Of a DNA stretch of 12,356 nt, positions 8,440-12,356 are shown piece after piece. The notes beneath the pieces were generated by a model. It ran no database searches and had not been told where the DNA came from. It was given only the letters and a program-made list of their open reading frames with translations. The translations under genes were made by a program, and so were the position numbers. Numbering within the stretch: position 1 is the first letter of the stretch; each line of letters begins with the position of its first letter. Where the stretch lies: contig MLAK01001149.1 in the NCBI GenBank assembly GCA_001839685.1, positions 134,589-146,944 of the forward strand, written 5' to 3'. The DNA comes from Tritrichomonas foetus (Eukaryota > Parabasalia > Tritrichomonadida > Tritrichomonadidae).

Positions 8440-8541
8440 ATACTAAAATTTTATGACAGAAAAGATTTCAATACATTCATATTTGTCAAATGGAAATTGA
8501 ATTAATTCAACATCACTGAGTTAAAACTATCAAAATTTTCG

Positions 8542-8561
8542 CGATTTTTAATTAAAAATCG
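8542..8561. repeat. Perfect 20-bp palindrome within the transposon
   Basis: CGATTTTTAATTAAAAATCG reads the same on both strands. It is repeated at 11929-11948 in copy 2. It lies about 410 bp from the right end of the element and could be a protein-binding site or simply AT-rich symmetry. Confidence 0.6.
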
Positions 8562-8977
8562 ATAGAAGAAGTGTAAATAGAATTATGGGAAGCAGTATTA
8601 TAATCTTTGTGATTCTTGGAAAAAAAGCTTCTCACAATTTTTTTTTAGGCTTTCTCCAAAATCGCTCTTTTTTCGGTTTAATTGTTGCAAAATTTCAAAA
8701 CTATGAATAAATATGGCTCATAACTATAAAAAATAGATTTAACAATTGACTGAAAGCTGTTCACCCGAAAACTGAAACAATAGCTTCTTCAGAATCATTT
8801 TCGAAATATTTTTGAATTCGGCCATTTGCGAAGTTTGCGATAAGGGAAATTTTCGTCATTCTTTTAGCTATTTGGGTTTTGATTTTTGACTGATGGTATT
8901 AAGTAATACTGATGATAAGGATCATTTTAGTGATTTCGTACGTTAAGACTATTTGGTTTGTATACATCTGGTTAGAT

Positions 8978-9518
8978 ATCAAGTTCTTCACAATTTGGAC
9001 CAAATTCACAGAAAATAAATTTACCTTTCATTTTATCATATCATCGAAAGATTTGAGAACTTTTCTCTGAAAACTATTGTGCTATTTTGTGAAAGAATGA
9101 TACGATTTTCAGATCCCACTTTCGTGGAACACATATATTTTAATGAACAAAGATCATTCTTCGAGAAAAACAGGAAATCCAAATTGTCGATTTCACCATG
9201 GGCATATCTAATTCAAAAAATTCACCCATAATTTATCTGAATCAACACAAAAATTAAAACCTTCTGAAAGTTTTCAAAGTTTTTCTATATATACTATTTT
9301 GATTAATTGGATTGTCTTTCAAAGAACTCGAACATGCTCTTCACAATTTTCCCTTTCCGACTTTCAATCAAGTATATTTGATTTTTTCCTAATCGCTGAC
9401 TATACAATCTCTGATGATTTTGATGCTTATTAATACATATTTCGCCCTGAGATGGTAAAAAATAAAAAAAAAGCTTTGAAAACTGGTTTGATAAATTGAA
9501 ACAATTTTCGAATATCAT
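8978..9518 (-). pseudogene. Decayed gene fragment adjoining the transposon (upstream part)
   Basis: A 71-codon minus-strand frame begins at an ATG at 9518 with a good Inr-like TCACT only 5 nt upstream (9521-9525). After several stops (9303 to 9215) the same phase is open again for 58 codons at 9039-9212, reading for example EIDNLDFLFFSKNDLCSLKY. A frame change near 9035 leads into KFIFCEFGPNCEELDI, which ends at the transposon target duplication. This succession of coding-like pieces on one strand behind a plausible promoter suggests a dead gene, probably continued at 6615-6967 beyond the transposon. No family is recognised, and chance open frames remain possible in such AT-rich DNA. Confidence 0.42.
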
Positions 9519-9656
9519 GTAGTGAAAATACTATCAAAGATCAAATAATACATTGAAATTTCTCTCCTCACAATATCCTTCAATATTTCTATGATTATTA
9601 AATTTCAATAATTCATTGAAAATAAAGCGCTATTCAATATTGTTCTAGTTTTTAAA
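9519..9656 (+). promoter_or_regulatory. Short upstream region of the Myb gene
   Basis: The region is AT-rich with an Inr-like TCATT at 9613-9617, placing a start A 42 nt before the ATG. That is farther than in the other two genes, so the assignment is weak. The possible divergent Inr of the decayed minus-strand gene lies at 9521-9525, so the two would have shared this interval of about 90 bp. Confidence 0.3.
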
Positions 9657-10709
9657 ATGTCGCAGAACATGAGGAAAGGCAAGTCTGCGAATAGACCTAA
9701 TCACAGTGTCGCAAATAGAACTTCCATCCCCGTCAACAATGATGGAAAATCAGCCGGACAAAATGGAAAGCCCAAAACAACAACTCGAAAGCCATTCACT
9801 GTTGAAGAAGACGCTCTTCTGATGGATGTTGTCAATAAAGTTCGTGAAGAGATTAAAGATTCCAAAGAGGGAAAAGAAATAAGTTGGGAAGTCGTATCGA
9901 ATAGGATGGGAGTCAGAAGTGCGCGCCAGTGTCGTGAAAGGTATCTCAACTACTTGTCTCCTGATATTCGAACAGATCCATGGACAGACAGTGAAGATCG
10001 ACTTCTGATCCAGAAAATGAATGATCTTGGTCGATGTTGGAGCACAATCTGCCAATTTTTCAATGGGAGGAGTGAAAGTGATGTTAAAAACAGATGGTAT
10101 AGCCATCTTCGATACAAATCCTTCGAGCGAGGCGGAAACGTCAAAATGATATCAGATCCTTCGAAATGTCCCTTCCCTCTGCGGAAAAAGAGAAACAGGG
10201 CACGAATTCCACCTCAGCAGAAAGCCCAGAAGCTCCTTGAAGAAAAGCGAAACGGCAAAAAAATCGAATCATGTATCGAAGATCAAATCAATTTCGAATT
10301 TGCTCCAGAAAACATCTTTTACGAAGGAGAAATGTACTTTAGAAATATGCCAATCTCAGACAGTATGCCGAACTTCAACTCTAGTTATAATTTCTCTGAG
10401 CCTGGTCTCAGTTTAAGCAATACTATTTACAATGCACCATCAACAGAATATGTTTGTGGAAGTCAAACGGCATCTACGCCGCAAGCGACATATTCAAACG
10501 TACAACCTCCTCAGCAAATTGTCAATCAGAAACCACAAAATCAACAAATGAATAGCACTAATGAAACGACTGAAAGTCAGCAGGATTCAAGCGAACCACA
10601 AGTTTTTGATTTCTGGGATCAGCAGCTGCTTGACGATTACACCAATTCGAAATTTGAATCTGATTTTATGGCAATGACTAATAGCAATTACTATGATGTA
10701 ATATTTTAA
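9657..10709 (+). CDS. R2R3-type Myb-like DNA-binding protein
   Basis: The 350-residue protein carries two Myb repeats. The first spans about 45-100: FTVEEDALL at 47-55, then Trp77, and RQCRERYLNYL at 90-100 with Tyr96 in place of the third Trp. The second spans about 105-152: PWTDSEDRLL, with Trp109, Trp128 and Trp147 spaced by 19, and VKNRWYSHL at its recognition helix. The first repeat has roughly 11 extra residues (about 62-74, Lys/Glu-rich) between its first two core aromatics. A basic stretch RKKRNRAR (176-183) is a likely nuclear localisation signal. The rest (about 210-350) is Asn/Gln/Ser-rich and ends acidic, like an activation or interaction region. It should be a sequence-specific nuclear transcription factor; trichomonads have a greatly expanded Myb family that regulates surface-protein and iron-responsive genes. 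Its target cannot be told. No paralogue is in the window. Confidence 0.95.
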   Translation: MSQNMRKGKSANRPNHSVANRTSIPVNNDGKSAGQNGKPKTTTRKPFTVEEDALLMDVVNKVREEIKDSKEGKEISWEVVSNRMGVRSARQCRERYLNYLSPDIRTDPWTDSEDRLLIQKMNDLGRCWSTICQFFNGRSESDVKNRWYSHLRYKSFERGGNVKMISDPSKCPFPLRKKRNRARIPPQQKAQKLLEEKRNGKKIESCIEDQINFEFAPENIFYEGEMYFRNMPISDSMPNFNSSYNFSEPGLSLSNTIYNAPSTEYVCGSQTASTPQATYSNVQPPQQIVNQKPQNQQMNSTNETTESQQDSSEPQVFDFWDQQLLDDYTNSKFESDFMAMTNSNYYDVIF

Positions 10710-11260
10710 GCAAATATAAAAACGAATAGAAAAGGGGTATAGTTAATTGTAGCATTTTACTCAATAGATTGAAATAGCCTTTGTTTAAAACACACAAAAA
10801 CATGATTCCTGAACAAAATTTCTAAGGAAATGTTTTTCATTAAAGGTTGCACCAAGTTTCATGAAGCTTATCCATCATTTCGTTTCTGTAGTTTTATAGA
10901 TTTGTTGTTATTTATATACATAGTGATTAATTTTTCCTGACTAAATTTGTATTTTATTCACTTCTTTGTTTTTCTATTTTTAATTTACTTTATTCTGCCC
11001 TGTTTTCACCAATTTATCATGTGAGCTTTATCGTTTTTCGATATTCGAGTTGATTCTGAGTTTTTCTCGTTTTTAAATGGTTTAATGTTTATGCTTTAAA
11101 TAGTTGTTGTTCCCATATTAATATCAATGAACAAATTAGATTTGCAAAGTTTTTTTGGTTTTATGCTAAATCGAGATTTTTGAATTGAACAATTGGGAGA
11201 TAATTGAATATGTATGTATTTAAATGAATTCCATTTTCATTTCAAAAACCTCGATTTATT
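10710..11260. other. AT-rich 3' flank of the Myb gene
   Basis: No gene is visible. TATAAAAA about 9 nt after the stop contains the TAAA motif used in trichomonad poly(A) signals. The remainder is T-rich spacer without recognisable repeats. Its last 8 bases, GATTTATT (11253-11260), directly precede the second transposon copy and are the predicted left target duplication. Confidence 0.55.
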
Positions 11261-12356
11261 AGATGTATACAAACTAACTAGCTCTAGATGTAGAAGACTA
11301 TTGAGAGATCTAAATGAATAATTGTTGATATTATTGTCATCTAAATATTATTTAATTGTAATCCTATTAATAATATATAAATATTATAATTTAAAAATCA
11401 AGATACAGAGAAAACCAAATCAAAAAAAAAATTGTGAGAAAAAAATAAACCCCACAGAAATTTCTGAGAATTATTGAGATAAAAAGTGATTTTATAGCAT
11501 TAATATCTTGATTATTTCTTATCATAAATCGTGCTTTTTATTATCATATGACCCTCCATCGAAAATTATAATGTTTTCCAAAATACAAAAATGAAGTATA
11601 AAAAAAATATTAATAATTTTGATATAAATAAAAAAAATTTAGGCATCAATGAGAAGATTACGAATGTTTTGCCATCTAAATGGCGAGTCATCAGAAAATT
11701 CACTTGGCATCGAGTCTGGAAAAAAACATATTGGATTCCATTTTTCTTGATTTGGTCTTTCAATCGTTGTATCTGTATCCCTGCTTGAGAATGTGCTGTT
11801 GAGGACTGCCAGTCTATTTTCTTCATATACTAAAATTTTATGACAGAAAAGATTTCAATACATTCATATTTGTCAAATGGAAATTGAATTAATTCAACAT
11901 CACTGAGTTAAAACTATCAAAATTTTCGCGATTTTTAATTAAAAATCGATAGAAGAAGTGTAAATAGAATTATGGGAAGCAGTATTATAATCTTTGTGAT
12001 TCTTGGAAAAAAAGCTTCTCACAATTTTTTTTTAGGCTTTCTCCAAAATCGCTCTTTTTTCGGTTTAATTGTTGCAAAATTTCAAAACTATGAATAAATA
12101 TGGCTCATAACTATAAAAAATAGATTTAACAATTGACTGAAAGCTGTTCACCCGAAAACTGAAACAATAGCTTCTTCAGAATCATTTTCGAAATATTTTT
12201 GAATTCGGCCATTTGCGAAGTTTGCGATAAGGGAAATTTTCGTCATTCTTTTAGCTATTTGGGTTTTGATTTTTGACTGATGGTATTAAGTAATACTGAT
12301 GATAAGGATCATTTTAGTGATTTCGTACGTTAAGACTATTTGGTTTGTATACATCT
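11261..12356. mobile_element. 1.1-kb DNA transposon, copy 2, intact and uninterrupted
   Basis: It starts with AGATGTATACAAAC (11261-11274) and ends with the exact complement at 12343-12356, the last base of the window. It is in the same orientation as copy 1 and about 99.8 percent identical over the 1083 aligned bases by direct reading (two substitutions plus a 3-nt A-run gap). It lacks the 895-bp insert and so shows the pre-insertion state. Its own flanks differ from those of copy 1, so it moved independently. Only the left half of any target duplication (GATTTATT) is inside the window. Confidence 0.93.
11566..11826 (-). CDS. Small hypothetical ORF in the transposon, copy 2
   Basis: This is the 86-codon counterpart of the minus-strand frame in copy 1, one residue shorter in the Phe run because of the 3-nt A-run gap. 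The single substitution inside it (11779) is synonymous in the predicted peptide, since both copies read Gly-Ile-Gln at that point. The copies are too similar for conservation to count as evidence of function. Confidence 0.3.
   Translation of the reverse strand: MKKIDWQSSTAHSQAGIQIQRLKDQIKKNGIQYVFFQTRCQVNFLMTRHLDGKTFVIFSLMPKFFLFISKLLIFFLYFIFVFWKTL

Larger units (their letters stand above)
6968..8969. mobile_element. 1.1-kb DNA transposon, copy 1, split by a nested insertion
   Basis: The element ends in perfect 14-bp inverted repeats, AGATGTATACAAAC at 6968-6981 and its complement at 8956-8969. It is flanked by a perfect 8-bp target duplication GGTTAGAT (6960-6967 and 8970-8977). It is interrupted at 6983-7877 by another element. 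Removing that insert and one 8-bp duplication leaves 1099 bp, exactly 3 bp longer than copy 2, and the 3 bp are accounted for by an A-run at 8211-8220. The body 7884-8969 differs from 11274-12356 by two substitutions (8129, 8392) and that indel. No transposase is encoded, so it is non-autonomous or mobilised in trans. The superfamily is open: 8-bp duplications occur in hAT, Merlin and some Mutator-like groups, and GGTTAGAT does not fit the usual hAT target pattern nTnnnnAn. Confidence 0.93.

Noticed and set aside
6960..8980. 9-bp rather than 8-bp target duplications for the nested elements
   Set aside because: An extra matching A follows in both cases, but taking it would unbalance the otherwise symmetrical inverted ends; 8 bp is the simpler reading.
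9701..10144. Minus-strand frames up to 118 codons
   Set aside because: They are antisense to the Myb repeats, which are clearly coding on the plus strand.
7884..12356. The two 1.1-kb direct repeats as LTRs of a retroelement around the Myb gene
   Set aside because: Each copy has its own inverted ends, copy 1 has its own complete 8-bp duplication, and no reverse transcriptase, integrase or primer-binding site lies between them.
1..12356. tRNA, rRNA or other structured RNA genes
   Set aside because: No cloverleaf with TTCRANNC-type box B or conserved rRNA core was found by eye; a covariance-model scan was not possible.

Overview
The window looks like nuclear DNA of a trichomonad protist (Parabasalia, Trichomonas/Tritrichomonas type). 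It is strongly AT-rich, and its protein genes are intronless and widely spaced. Three of the four clear genes belong to families that trichomonads carry: a two-repeat Myb protein, a secreted GH20 hexosaminidase and a single-domain voltage-gated channel. Two of the genes have an initiator-like TCATT (trichomonad Inr, TCA-Py-W) 16-18 nt upstream of the ATG, and the hexosaminidase stop reads TAAA, as trichomonad poly(A) signals often do. The species cannot be fixed from sequence alone.

Layout. Bases 1-120 are a 21-bp minisatellite running off the left edge. A minus-strand block follows: a 98-aa NC2alpha/NF-YC-type histone-fold protein (236-532), a GH20 beta-hexosaminidase (742-2679), a 300-bp palindromic transposon with a perfect 9-bp target duplication (2895-3194), and a CatSper/NaV-like single-domain channel (3949-5124). 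From about 5.2 to 6.97 kb, and again from 8.98 to 9.52 kb, I see no intact gene, but minus-strand reading frames with few stops suggest decayed genes. A plus-strand Myb-like regulator (9657-10709) is the last clear gene.

The most striking part is a nest of DNA transposons. A roughly 1.1-kb element with 14-bp inverted ends (AGATGTATACAAAC) occurs twice in direct orientation, at 6968-8969 and 11261-12356. Apart from a 3-nt A-run difference the copies differ at only two positions in their shared body. The first copy has an 8-bp target duplication (GGTTAGAT). It is itself split, 15 bp from its left end, by a different 895-bp element (6983-7877) with 15-bp inverted ends and its own 8-bp duplication. 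The uninterrupted second copy serves as the empty site and the lengths reconcile exactly. The ends of the two elements match at 11 of 15 positions, so they look like related families of one superfamily. The window stops exactly on the last base of the second copy and starts inside a tandem repeat, which suggests a contig broken at repeats.

The four genes share no obvious pathway: transcription (histone-fold factor, Myb), glycan degradation (hexosaminidase) and ion transport (channel). There is no operon logic; the interest lies in the mobile DNA and in the gene relics it has landed in.
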